Assembly (NCBI GenBank): GCA_017307785.1
Contig: JAFKGI010000042.1
Span: 1-64,000, forward strand
Direction: 5' to 3'
Source of the DNA: Vulcanimicrobiota bacterium
GTDB lineage: Bacteria; Vulcanimicrobiota; Xenobia; Xenobiales; JADMJV01
DNA length: 64,000 bases
Positions 8,394 through 16,303 of the stretch are shown one piece after another. The number at the start of each line of letters is the position of its first letter. The stretch's first letter is position 1. A program made the position numbers and the translations under genes. The notes under the pieces are model-generated. The model did not search any database and had not been told where the DNA came from. It worked only from the letters and a program-made list of their open reading frames with translations.

Positions 8394-9269
8394 ATGAGAA
8401 TCCAGCAGGCTAACAACTTCACTCCCTCTCAGTTGATTCGGACCCAAAACCAGGATGCTCCGAAACCGGGCGACAACAACCCCACCCCCCCTCCTCCTCA
8501 GGAAAAAGTTTCTATCGGTAAAGAAGCCCTCCGCACCGGCATCGCCTGGGGCAATGCCACCGGCACCGTAACCGGTGGCGCGGTCGGCCTGGCCACCACC
8601 ATCGGCGGCCTGTATATGGGCGTCCTCGGCGGCGCCATCGTCGGCGCTGCTCTCGGCGGCGGCATCGGCCCCGTCTTCGGCGCCATCGGCGGCAACGGTG
8701 CTCTCGGATTCCTTTCCACCTCGTTCCACACCATGGGTCTGGCCGCCAAGGCCGGCGTGGTGCTCGGCGGAGCCGCCGGCGCTGCCGGTAGCTTCTCGGT
8801 CGGTCAGAAGCTCGGCGAAGTCGCCGGCAAAGCCGTGGCCTTCGTGCCCGGTGCGGCCGTCGGCGCCATCGGCGCGGTCGGCAAGAAAGCCGAAGAAATC
8901 GCCACCGGCGAAGGTCAGGGCACGGGCCCGGTCGCTCCCAAGCCCCACCAGCCGGCCAAGCCCACCGACCTCAACAAAATGGGCGGCGTGTCCAAGACCA
9001 TCGCGGCCGGTATCGGCGGCTTCGGTATGCTGGCAGGCGCGGCGGGCGGCTTCGTAGCCGGCGCCGGTATCGCTTCCACCGGCAGCCTGGTCAACGGCCT
9101 GCTGGCCCACAATGTCTCGCTGGCCAACATCGGCGGCGCGGCTGCCTTCGGTGGCGCTGTTGGCGCCGTCGGTATGGGCGTTCTGGGCGCCGTCGGCGGC
9201 TGGAAGCTGGTTCAGCTCGGTCGCTGGGTTGGCGACAAGGCCAGCGACGCGGTCGGCAAAAAAGACTAA
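8394..9269 (+). CDS. glycine-zipper hydrophobic protein with MRI/proline-rich leader
   Basis: 291 residues. The N-terminal 40 residues are polar and proline-rich, opening MRIQQANNF and closing PPPPQEKVSIG, a pattern shared with the proteins starting at 48662, 54497 and 54766. The rest is made of Gly/Ala-rich hydrophobic stretches with GxxxG spacing, for example GGAIVGAALGGGIG and GVVLGGAAGAAG. These resemble glycine-zipper membrane segments. It has no standard signal peptide. The upstream leader is an unusual ACACAC-rich tract with AAAGGA 11 bases before the ATG. A terminator follows at 9289-9318. Function unknown. Confidence 0.75.
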   Translation: MRIQQANNFTPSQLIRTQNQDAPKPGDNNPTPPPPQEKVSIGKEALRTGIAWGNATGTVTGGAVGLATTIGGLYMGVLGGAIVGAALGGGIGPVFGAIGGNGALGFLSTSFHTMGLAAKAGVVLGGAAGAAGSFSVGQKLGEVAGKAVAFVPGAAVGAIGAVGKKAEEIATGEGQGTGPVAPKPHQPAKPTDLNKMGGVSKTIAAGIGGFGMLAGAAGGFVAGAGIASTGSLVNGLLAHNVSLANIGGAAAFGGAVGAVGMGVLGAVGGWKLVQLGRWVGDKASDAVGKKD

Positions 9270-9288
9270 TCGGCCTCAGGCCAGCTGG

Positions 9289-9318
9289 AAAGGCGCTCCG
9301 CAAGGGGCGCCTTTCTTC
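9289..9318 (+). terminator. rho-independent terminator
   Basis: Stem AAAGGCGC / GCGCCTTT with a 10-base loop, then a short T-rich tail, 19 bases after the stop of the glycine-zipper gene. Confidence 0.7.
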
Positions 9319-9336
9319 GTTTCAGAAGGGTGTTGG

Positions 9337-10179
9337 ATGCGGTTTGGATTTCAGCTGTCGCGCTATGCGGTTCCGGAGTTGCCGAGACGCTTGAGCGAGT
9401 TGGTGCGCCGGTTGGAGGGAGAGGGGGTGGACAGCTTCTGGCTGATGGACCATCTCTTTCAGATTGAAGAGTTGGGTCCGGCCGAGGAGGACATGCTGGA
9501 GGCTTTTACCACTCTAGGCTTTCTGGCCGGCTTGACCAGTCGCATCGAGCTGGGGGTTATGGTGGCCAGCGTGACCTTCCGGCCGCCCGGAGTGTTGCTG
9601 AAAATGGCTCACAGCCTGGACCTGCTGTGTGGGGGGCGCAGTTGGCTGGGGTTGGGAGCCGGTTGGTACGAGCGCGAGCATCGTGGCCTGGGAATCCCCT
9701 TTCCCCGCTTGAGCGAGCGCTTCGAGCGGCTGGAAGAGGTCTTGCGGATTTTGCAGCAGCCGGAACGCTCCTTCGCCGGTCGCCACTATCAGTTACAGGA
9801 TCCCCTATTTCGGCCGTCGCGCCGTCCCCCCGTGTTGGTCGGCGGAATGGGGGAGCGCCGCACCTTGCCTCTGGTGGCTCGTTACGCGGACGCCTGCAAT
9901 TTCTTCCAGGGGATCGGCCCCGCCGAGATCGCCCGCAAGCTGGAGGTGCTGCGCGGCCATTGCAGCGAGGTGGGGCGTGACTTCGCAACCCTTCAGAAAA
10001 CAACGCTGGGCGTTTATCGGCCGGGGCAGAAGCGGGCCTTTCTCGAGGAGTTGCGGGCCCTGCAGGCGTTGGGAGTGGATACCGCCGTGGTGGGTCTGCT
10101 CGACCCCTGGGATGGAGCGGCCGTGAGCGAACTGCTTGCAGTACTGGGGTACTTTCGCCAAAGCTACTCAGGCCCTTAG
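9337..10179 (+). CDS. luciferase-like monooxygenase (LLM) family oxidoreductase
   Basis: 280 residues from the ATG at 9337, with AGAAGGG 6-7 bases upstream; the open frame extends further 5' but only through the preceding gene and terminator. The TIM-barrel LLM fold is evident from the RFGFQLS opening, SFWLMDHLFQ, the SRIELGVMV strand, the LGLGAGWYEREH core and PPVLVGG. Members use F420 or FMN with hydride or oxygen chemistry on varied substrates. LGAGW-x-x-E-H is typical of the F420-dependent branch, which is an inference only. It is a single gene bounded by the terminator upstream. Confidence 0.85.
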   Translation: MRFGFQLSRYAVPELPRRLSELVRRLEGEGVDSFWLMDHLFQIEELGPAEEDMLEAFTTLGFLAGLTSRIELGVMVASVTFRPPGVLLKMAHSLDLLCGGRSWLGLGAGWYEREHRGLGIPFPRLSERFERLEEVLRILQQPERSFAGRHYQLQDPLFRPSRRPPVLVGGMGERRTLPLVARYADACNFFQGIGPAEIARKLEVLRGHCSEVGRDFATLQKTTLGVYRPGQKRAFLEELRALQALGVDTAVVGLLDPWDGAAVSELLAVLGYFRQSYSGP

Positions 10180-10240
10180 CTCGCTCGTGCGAGCCGCCTC
10201 TATATTGGATTCAGGCAAATTCACGAAGAAGAGGTGCAAG

Positions 10241-10744
10241 ATGAGAGTCAAGTTGGTGTCGACGATGTTCCTGGGCTGGATGCTGAGCCACTTCGCCGCA
10301 GCCCAGCACGACTTTAACGTCGCCCCCGTGCGAGTTTCCTTTCCGGAGAAGCCGACTCTCAAGACCTGCAGTGAATCCACCGCGGTCGGCTCGGTCACCA
10401 GCGAGAACTACACCCTGAAGGGCAAGGACTACAACCTGTGCCTGAGTACCTCGCAACTGCCGGCCATGGCCCTGACTTTCCGCAGCCCCGACGCCCTCTA
10501 TAAGGAAGCCTCGGAAGCTTTGCTCAAGGAGCACAAGGGCGCCAAGCAGCTCAGTTATCAGGAGGCCAAGGTGGGAGGCAAGGCCGGCGCCGAGATGTCT
10601 TTCAAGGGAGGCAACGGAGATCTGGGCAAGGCTCGTTTCGTGCTCATCGGTGAGAAGCTGGTGGTGGCCGAGGCTCTCTGGAAGACGCCGGCCTCCCAGG
10701 CGGAAGCTGACCGCTTTCTCGACTCGCTGGCTTTTTCAGACTGA
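10241..10744 (+). CDS. exported hypothetical protein
   Basis: 167 residues from the ATG at 10241, preceded by GAGGTG 5 bases away. Residues 1-21 form a signal peptide ending FAAAQ. The mature part is about 145 residues with two Cys (KTCSE and NLCLST) that could form a disulfide. No family is recognised. The NUDIX gene starts 3 bases after its stop, so the two probably share a transcript. Confidence 0.65.
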   Translation: MRVKLVSTMFLGWMLSHFAAAQHDFNVAPVRVSFPEKPTLKTCSESTAVGSVTSENYTLKGKDYNLCLSTSQLPAMALTFRSPDALYKEASEALLKEHKGAKQLSYQEAKVGGKAGAEMSFKGGNGDLGKARFVLIGEKLVVAEALWKTPASQAEADRFLDSLAFSD

Positions 10745-10747
10745 AGG

Positions 10748-11188
10748 ATGGCCGTCGACCGGTCGCCAAAGGCTCCCGTTATGCGCAAGATCGTGCAGGC
10801 GGGAGCCATTCCATTTCGTCACCGCGACGGTGACCTCGAGATTTTGATGATCACTTCGCGTTCCAGCGGCGAATGGATCGTGCCCAAGGGGATGATCGAC
10901 GCGGGCCTGACCCCGCAGCAGGCGGCCGAGCAGGAAGCGGAAGAGGAAGCCGGAGTTCGCGGCTTGATTCGCGAGCTGATCGGCTACGTAGAGACGTCCA
11001 AAGCGCGGATTGCCGTCTTTCCCCTGGAGGTGAAGGCCGAGCTCGATGTCTACCTGGAAAAGGGCCTGCGCCGGCGGCGCTGGTTTCCCGCCAAAGAAGC
11101 CGCCGAGAAGGCCCGCGACCACGACCTGGGGGCTTTGATTCGCCACCTTCGCCGAACCGTTCGTTTGCAAAACCCTCCAGCCGGGTAA
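10748..11188 (+). CDS. NUDIX hydrolase
   Basis: 146 residues as called. A second ATG at 10781 (MRKIVQAGAIP) has AAAGG 8 bases upstream, matches where relatives usually begin, and may be the real start. NUDIX enzymes cleave nucleoside diphosphates linked to another moiety. The NUDIX box runs from GMIDAGLTP to AEEEAGV, with the G-x5-E-x7-x-E-x2-E-E-x-G pattern and the metal-binding glutamates present. The EWIVPKG lead-in and late RRRRWFPAKEA segment resemble the diphosphoinositol/Ap4A-type subgroup; the substrate is not certain. Confidence 0.85.
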   Translation: MAVDRSPKAPVMRKIVQAGAIPFRHRDGDLEILMITSRSSGEWIVPKGMIDAGLTPQQAAEQEAEEEAGVRGLIRELIGYVETSKARIAVFPLEVKAELDVYLEKGLRRRRWFPAKEAAEKARDHDLGALIRHLRRTVRLQNPPAG

Positions 11189-11200
11189 CTCCAAGCTCGT

Positions 11201-11704
11201 ATGAAACCCAAGGCCCTTTTGATTTTATCGCTGCTGATGATGATGACCCCCTCGATTCTCTACTGGGTGGGCCCTTTGCGCCGCCCCGCCATGACCGACG
11301 GCGACCGTATCGAGCTGAGAACCTGTCCGACCTGTGCCGGCAGCGGTCAGTCGCAGAACAAGCAGTGCCCGCAGTGCCGCGGCAAAAAGGAAGTCCAGTT
11401 CATGGTGCCCGGCCCCCATCGGCCCACTTATGTGGAGGGTCACGTCTACGCTCCCGATGGCGTGACGGTGGTGCCCGAGGCGAAGCTGCAGTTCCATTCC
11501 GAGGCCGGTGACTGGAAGCACACCACTGATGAACGCGGACGTTTTGGCGCGGACCTGCCGCCCGGCAAATACCCGATGGAAGTCGACTCGCCCCAGGGCA
11601 AGCTCTCCACCGTGATCGAGGTGTTGCCGCAAACTACGCCGACTCCCATTGGTTTGGATGCAACCTTTCCCAAACGCGTGGATACTTACATATTGCAAAA
11701 ATGA
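11201..11704 (+). CDS. membrane-anchored DnaJ-type zinc finger plus carboxypeptidase-regulatory-like domain
   Basis: 167 residues. Residues 5-25 form one hydrophobic helix. Then come two CxxC-x-G repeats, CPTCAGSG and CPQCRGKK (residues 42-60), typical of the zinc-binding cysteine-rich region of DnaJ, but with two repeats rather than four. Residues 78-160 look like a carboxypeptidase D regulatory-like beta-sandwich (EGHVYAPDG, then DERGRFGADLPPGKYPMEV). The combination suggests a small membrane-bound surface or periplasmic protein with a zinc knuckle. It starts 12 bases after the NUDIX stop. Confidence 0.65.
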   Translation: MKPKALLILSLLMMMTPSILYWVGPLRRPAMTDGDRIELRTCPTCAGSGQSQNKQCPQCRGKKEVQFMVPGPHRPTYVEGHVYAPDGVTVVPEAKLQFHSEAGDWKHTTDERGRFGADLPPGKYPMEVDSPQGKLSTVIEVLPQTTPTPIGLDATFPKRVDTYILQK

Positions 11705-11739
11705 AAAGGGGATGATCCCGGTCGGAAGAATAACCGACC

Positions 11740-12084
11740 ATGATCACCCTTCCCGTCAGTTTTACCCTTCTCTGTCTGTTCGTGATGATCGGCTTTGCGT
11801 TCTTGCCGCCCAAGATACCGACCGTCCTGCGCAACATCTTTTTGCAGGTCGCCTTCGGGTTCGTCATCTACTTTGCGATGGGCGAGGCCAACTTCACCCT
11901 GCCGAATGGACTGCCGATGTCCGGCCTGGCCGGCGGCTACATGATGGCCGATCCGGCCATCCCGGTGTTCAATAAATACGCCCTGGGTCTGTTGGCTCCG
12001 GTGCTGGGTATCGTGTTCAGTATTCTGGTCGGCATCGTGCGCTTCGTGCTTGCACGCAAAAAAACACAAAAGGGCGACGACTAA
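11740..12084 (+). CDS. small membrane protein
   Basis: 114 residues with three hydrophobic segments at about 4-24, 29-48 and 80-105, and a basic C-terminal tail (ARKKTQKGDD) that should be cytoplasmic by the positive-inside rule. Family not recognised. It follows the zinc-finger gene by 35 bases on the same strand. Confidence 0.65.
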   Translation: MITLPVSFTLLCLFVMIGFAFLPPKIPTVLRNIFLQVAFGFVIYFAMGEANFTLPNGLPMSGLAGGYMMADPAIPVFNKYALGLLAPVLGIVFSILVGIVRFVLARKKTQKGDD

Positions 12085-12141
12085 AGGATTTTCCTGGTCC
12101 GGTCCGGAAAAAACTTAGTAGAGTTATACTGGAGGTGTACT

Positions 12142-12363
12142 TTGGAAATTGAAGAGAATCGCCCCAGTGTCTGGACCTGGATTTCGATTGGTGTTGGGGC
12201 AGGTTTGCTGGTGACGCTGGTAGCCGGGCTCAGTTATCACTACTGGGAAAGTCAGAACCGCAAAAAAGACCCTCGCGCCGAGAAAGTCAAAGAATTGATC
12301 GACGAAGCCGAGAAGTTGCTGGCTCAGGGACGTAAGCTGAATCAGCAGCGTCAGCAAGCCTGA
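12142..12363 (+). CDS. small single-pass membrane protein
   Basis: 73 residues from a TTG start that is well supported by GGAGG 6 bases upstream. One transmembrane helix at about 11-33 is followed by a charged, probably coiled, C-terminal helix rich in Lys, Glu and Gln. Function unknown. A strong terminator follows at 12409-12437, so it ends the 10241-12363 group of small genes. Confidence 0.7.
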   Translation: MEIEENRPSVWTWISIGVGAGLLVTLVAGLSYHYWESQNRKKDPRAEKVKELIDEAEKLLAQGRKLNQQRQQA

Positions 12364-12408
12364 ATGTGGCAGGGCCGTTCTGGCCCTGACCCGAAAAGTT
12401 CTGGCCGA

Positions 12409-12437
12409 AGCCGCACCACAAAGGTGGTGCGGTTTTT
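12409..12437 (+). terminator. rho-independent terminator
   Basis: Nine-base perfect stem CCGCACCAC / GTGGTGCGG with an AAAG loop and a run of T, between the small membrane protein and the histidine kinase gene. Confidence 0.9.
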
Positions 12438-12465
12438 CATAAGAGGACAGGAGACGTTTTAGATC

Positions 12466-13689
12466 GTGGACAGTGCCAAGACCTTGCCCGAGAGCCATTC
12501 CGACCTGCCTTTCCTGGCGGGCGTGCTGGATCGGGTGGAACGCGAACTCAAGCAGCGCGAAGAGGTGGGCTTCCTCTATTTTGACGTCATCGAATTCGGT
12601 CGCCTGATCGAAAAGCATGGGCCTGAAGTCGGCCAGCGCCTGCTCCAGGCTCTGGGCGAAACTCTCAATAAGCAGCGCGGTAAATTGTTCCGCGACGAAG
12701 ATCTGATCGCGGTGGGCGGGCCCGAAGTCGACTACTTCGTGATCTACCTGTTCTCGCCGCCGCGTCGCAAGGAAGCCTTTGCCAAGTCGGACCTGAAGCT
12801 GATCGCCAATCGCGTGCTGCAGAAGCTGAGCTTCATGATCAACGAGACGGCCGCCCGCCTGGGCGTCGAGGAGAAGATCGATCTGCGCGGTGGCTACACC
12901 GTGCTCAAATACGACCCCAACACCCCGGTCGATCGGCTCGTCTACAATGCCCGTAAGGAAGCGGCCCTGAAGACGGAGTTGGAAGAGATCATGCTCACCT
13001 TCGTCTCCAACGTCTCCCACGAATTGCGCACGCCGCTGACCTGCATCAAGGGCTACGCCGAGACGCTTCTGGAAGGCGCGCTGTCGGAGCCGGACCTGGC
13101 TCTGCGCTGGATGAAGGTGATTTACGACGAGGCCGGTCGTCTGGAACGCTTGATTCGCGATCTGCTGGATCTTTCGATGATCGAAGCACATCAGGTGGAG
13201 ATGCACTTCAACGAGGTCGACCTGGTGGCGCTCTGCAAACACACGGCCGCCGTGCTCGCGCCCCATGGGAAAAACCGGGGCGTCACCATCGAAGTGGTGG
13301 CCGACGACAACTTCCCGCTGTGGCGCGCCGACGAAGATCGCATCAGTCAGGTCATCACCAACCTGGTGGACAACGCCATCAAATACAGTCTGGCCGACGG
13401 GGTGGTCACCATCAAGCTTTCTTATAATCGGGAGAAGGCCGAGATCGAAGTGATCGATCGCGGCAGCGGCATGCCGGAAGAAGAACTGCCGCGTATCTTC
13501 GAGCGTTTCTATCGCGTCGAAAAGGGAAGCGCCGCTCGTTTCGGCGGTCGTGGACTGGGTCTATCGATCGCCATGCACATCGTGGAAGCCCACGACGGCG
13601 AGCTGCGCGTGGAGAGCAAGCTGCACGAAGGCACGCGTTTCCGAGTCTCCCTACCGGTCGGCGACGTCACCTGGCTGGAGGAGGAGTAG
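12466..13689 (+). CDS. cytoplasmic sensor histidine kinase with degenerate GGDEF-like domain
   Basis: 407 residues from GTG. Residues 30-165 look like a GGDEF-type fold: FLYFDVIEFGRLIEKHG, then GGPEVDYF where active enzymes have GGDEF, so cyclic-di-GMP synthesis is unlikely. HisKA follows with phospho-acceptor His185 in SNVSHELRTPL, then HATPase with N box (NLVDNAIKYS), DRGSGMP and GRGLGLSI. No membrane segment is visible. No response regulator lies next to it, so the partner is unknown. The next gene starts 4 bases after its stop, so it heads the 12466-16120 group with the glycosyltransferase and nucleotidyltransferase. Confidence 0.9.
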   Translation: MDSAKTLPESHSDLPFLAGVLDRVERELKQREEVGFLYFDVIEFGRLIEKHGPEVGQRLLQALGETLNKQRGKLFRDEDLIAVGGPEVDYFVIYLFSPPRRKEAFAKSDLKLIANRVLQKLSFMINETAARLGVEEKIDLRGGYTVLKYDPNTPVDRLVYNARKEAALKTELEEIMLTFVSNVSHELRTPLTCIKGYAETLLEGALSEPDLALRWMKVIYDEAGRLERLIRDLLDLSMIEAHQVEMHFNEVDLVALCKHTAAVLAPHGKNRGVTIEVVADDNFPLWRADEDRISQVITNLVDNAIKYSLADGVVTIKLSYNREKAEIEVIDRGSGMPEEELPRIFERFYRVEKGSAARFGGRGLGLSIAMHIVEAHDGELRVESKLHEGTRFRVSLPVGDVTWLEEE

Positions 13690-13692
13690 AAG

Positions 13693-14445
13693 TTGGCCCT
13701 GTCCCCAACTCGTTTAGACATTCTGGGTTGTCCGCTGGACCGCGTCACCATGGCGCAAACGCTGGACACCCTGCGCGGTTATCTGAAGACCGACAAGTTT
13801 CATCTGGTCGTCACCATTGGCTCGGAAATGATCGTGAGAGCCCAGACCGACCACGAATTTCGCGAAGCCGTGCGCGGCGCCGCTCTGGTCGTGCCCGATA
13901 GCATCGGTGCCGTGCTGGCTGCTCGCTATGGAGGCTATCCGGTGCGCGAGCGCGTCACCGGCGTGGAACTGACTCAAAATATGGCCCAACAAATGGGACC
14001 GGCCCTGCGCATCTTTCTCTTGGGCGGCGCCCCGGGCGTGGCCGAAACGGCCGCCCATCGGTTGCTTTCGATGGGACCGGGCGTTCACATCGCCGGAACT
14101 CACGACGGCTATTTCAAAGACGACGCCGAGATCGTGGCCCAGGTCAAGGCCAGTGGCGCCAATGTCTTGCTGGTGGCGCTGGGCTTTCCGCGTCAGGAGC
14201 TGTGGTTGAGTCGCCACGGCGCGGCCTGCGGCGTGCAGGTGGGCATCGGCGTGGGCGGGACCTTCGACGTGCTTTCCGGTCGCGTGCAGCGCGCCCCCAT
14301 GGTCTTTCAGAAACTCGGTATGGAGTGGTTTTATCGCCTGGCGCTGCAACCCAGTCGCTGGCGTCGCATGTTGGCCCTGCCCAAGTTCGCTCTGCGCGTT
14401 CTGAGCGGCGGTAAGCAGGCCGTGAAACCGATGGCCAACTCGTGA
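13693..14445 (+). CDS. WecG/TagA/CpsF family glycosyltransferase
   Basis: 250 residues from TTG, with GGAGGAG a few bases upstream inside the end of the kinase gene. This family adds N-acetylmannosamine or a similar sugar to undecaprenyl-linked GlcNAc at an early step of envelope polysaccharide assembly. Visible signatures: VTIGSEMIV, VVPDSIGAVLAAR, FLLGGAPGVAE, VALGFPRQELW and GVGGTFDVLSG. It should act on the cytoplasmic face of the membrane. Its stop overlaps the GTG of the nucleotidyltransferase gene (GTGA), which is consistent with joint work on a cell-surface glycan. Confidence 0.9.
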   Translation: MALSPTRLDILGCPLDRVTMAQTLDTLRGYLKTDKFHLVVTIGSEMIVRAQTDHEFREAVRGAALVVPDSIGAVLAARYGGYPVRERVTGVELTQNMAQQMGPALRIFLLGGAPGVAETAAHRLLSMGPGVHIAGTHDGYFKDDAEIVAQVKASGANVLLVALGFPRQELWLSRHGAACGVQVGIGVGGTFDVLSGRVQRAPMVFQKLGMEWFYRLALQPSRWRRMLALPKFALRVLSGGKQAVKPMANS

Positions 14446-15512
14446 GGGCCATGATTTTGGCGGCGGGCGGAGCCACCAAGCTCTACCCGCTGACCTACAG
14501 TTTGCCCAAGCCGCTGGTGCCGGTGCTCAATGTGCCGGTCATCGAGCACATTGTGGAATTGCTGGCTCGTCACGGCTTTGACGAAGTCATGATCAACGTC
14601 CATTACCTGGACCGACTGATCACCGACCAGCTGGGCGACGGCAGTCGTTTCGGGGTGAAGATTCACTACTCGTATGAGCCCGAACTTTTGGGTACGGCCG
14701 GTGGCGTCAAGAACGTGGCCGAGTTCTTTACCGAGACTTTTCTGGTGATTGGTGCCGACGATCTGACCGATCTCGATCTGACCGCCATGCTGAACTTCCA
14801 TCGCGAAAAGAAGGCGCTGGCCAGCGTGGCCGTGGTGCCCATCGAGGCCCTCAACGACGTGGGCGTGCTGGAGCTGGACGAGCAGCGTAAGGTCACCTGG
14901 TACCTGGAGAAGCCGGAGCCCGAACGCGGCCAGGCCGGCAACTGGGGCAATACCGGCGTGTATTTCTTCGAGCCCGAGATTTTCGACCACATTCCGGTCA
15001 AAGATGTCTATGACTTCGGGCGCAACCTCTTTCCGGAACTGGTGCGTCAGCGGCTCGAGTTCTATGGCTACGCCATCAAGGAAACTTCGTTCTGGATGGA
15101 CATCGGCACGCACATGCGCTATCGCGAAGCGCACTGGGAGTTGCTCGAGGGCCGCTCGGGCATGCGTCCCCACGGCGAGGAGATCCGGCCTCACATCTGG
15201 GTGGCCGAGGGAGCTTATGTCAGTCCGCAGGCTTATTTGCGACCGCCGGTTCTGGTAGGGCCGGGAGCTCGCATCGAAGCGGGCGCGGAGATCAATGGAC
15301 CGGTGGTGCTGGGCGCCAATACGGTCATCAAGGAGGGCGCCAAGGTGCGTCGCTCGGTACTTTGGGAGAACTGCTCGCTGGGCGCCGGTTCGAGCCTCGA
15401 CGATTGTCTGGTCGGCTCGGGTTGTATCGTGCTCAGCGGTCGCAGCTTCACCAAGATCGTGATCGCCAGCGGAGCTCGCATGGTGGGTCAGCAGAGGGAA
15501 TCCTCCGACTGA
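14442..15512 (+). CDS. sugar nucleotidyltransferase with left-handed beta-helix tail
   Basis: 356 residues from a GTG overlapping the previous stop. The N-terminal 235 residues form the nucleotidyltransferase domain (AAGGATKLYPLT, KPLVPVLNVPVIEH, GADDLTDLDL, WMDIGTHMRY). The usual Arg of the G-x-x-T-R-L loop is Lys here. From about residue 250 hexapeptide-like repeats (ISPQAYLRPPVLVGPGA-type) predict a beta-helix, as in mannose-1-phosphate guanylyltransferase or glucose-1-phosphate thymidylyltransferase relatives. It makes an NDP-sugar of unproved identity, probably for the glycan built with the neighbouring WecG/TagA protein. Confidence 0.85.
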   Translation: MRAMILAAGGATKLYPLTYSLPKPLVPVLNVPVIEHIVELLARHGFDEVMINVHYLDRLITDQLGDGSRFGVKIHYSYEPELLGTAGGVKNVAEFFTETFLVIGADDLTDLDLTAMLNFHREKKALASVAVVPIEALNDVGVLELDEQRKVTWYLEKPEPERGQAGNWGNTGVYFFEPEIFDHIPVKDVYDFGRNLFPELVRQRLEFYGYAIKETSFWMDIGTHMRYREAHWELLEGRSGMRPHGEEIRPHIWVAEGAYVSPQAYLRPPVLVGPGARIEAGAEINGPVVLGANTVIKEGAKVRRSVLWENCSLGAGSSLDDCLVGSGCIVLSGRSFTKIVIASGARMVGQQRESSD

Positions 15513-16120
15513 TTTCGGCCCTGCTGAGCCGGCTCTTTCCGGCTCGCTGTTTAGAGTGCGGCCGCGCCGGGAGCACTTTTTGTGCTGCCTGTCTCCAAGG
15601 GTTGGTGCCGGCCTGGGAGTTGCGGGCCGGCTTGGAAGTCGGTTCGCTGGGCTTTTACCGGGGTGCTTTGCGCCAAGCCGTTCTGCGCATCAAGGAACGC
15701 AATGACCTGGCGCTGCTGGGCGTGCTGGCGGGTCGGTTGGCGGCGTTGCTGCAGCAGCACTGTCCGGGTCCGGTGCAGGTGGTGGGCGTGCCCACTTCGG
15801 CCCGGCGTCAGCGCTGGCGCGGTTACTGCGCCCCGGGCCGGTTGGCGGCCCGCCTGGGGGCACCGCTGTTGGCGGACTTCCACTGCCTGGGCGACCCCGC
15901 TCCGCGCAAGGCCCTGCGCGGCTTCCAGGCCCGCCGCGCCCACAAGTCCAGCTTCGTCTATCGAGGCCGACTGCAGGGAACGGTGGTGCTGCTCGACGAC
16001 GTCATCACCAGCGGCCAGACCCTGCGCCAAGCCCGCCAGGCCCTGCTCGCCGCCGGCGCCGAACGGGTGGTGTGCCTCTGCGTCGCGCGTGCTGCGCGTG
16101 CTGCGCGGGCTGGGTCGTGA
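15509..16120 (+). CDS. ComF family phosphoribosyltransferase-like protein
   Basis: About 203 residues. No ATG, GTG or TTG lies in frame close to the expected N terminus; a CTG at 15509 with GAGGGA 9 bases upstream, overlapping the previous stop, is the best guess, and an in-frame TTG at 15362 lies deep in the preceding gene. A CxxC pair doublet (CLECG, CAACL) forms the zinc finger typical of ComF. The PRPP-binding loop VVLLDDVITSGQT and the GVPTSARRQRWRGY segment are intact. ComF proteins are needed for DNA uptake in competent bacteria. No other competence gene is nearby. Confidence 0.8.
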   Translation: MISALLSRLFPARCLECGRAGSTFCAACLQGLVPAWELRAGLEVGSLGFYRGALRQAVLRIKERNDLALLGVLAGRLAALLQQHCPGPVQVVGVPTSARRQRWRGYCAPGRLAARLGAPLLADFHCLGDPAPRKALRGFQARRAHKSSFVYRGRLQGTVVLLDDVITSGQTLRQARQALLAAGAERVVCLCVARAARAARAGS

Positions 16121-16303
16121 AGGGGAAGGTGGAAAAGTGGAAAGCGGGAGAGCGAATGGCGGCGAGTTCTAGGGTGGCTTATTTCTCTTTTTGGGGTGAG
16201 GCCGAGCCGGGTTGCGAGCCTCCACTCTGAAAACAGCCTGAGATCGGCTCTTTCCCGCTCTCCCGGCTTCCCTACTTTCCCTTCAAGCGTAAGCTCGCGG
16301 GGG

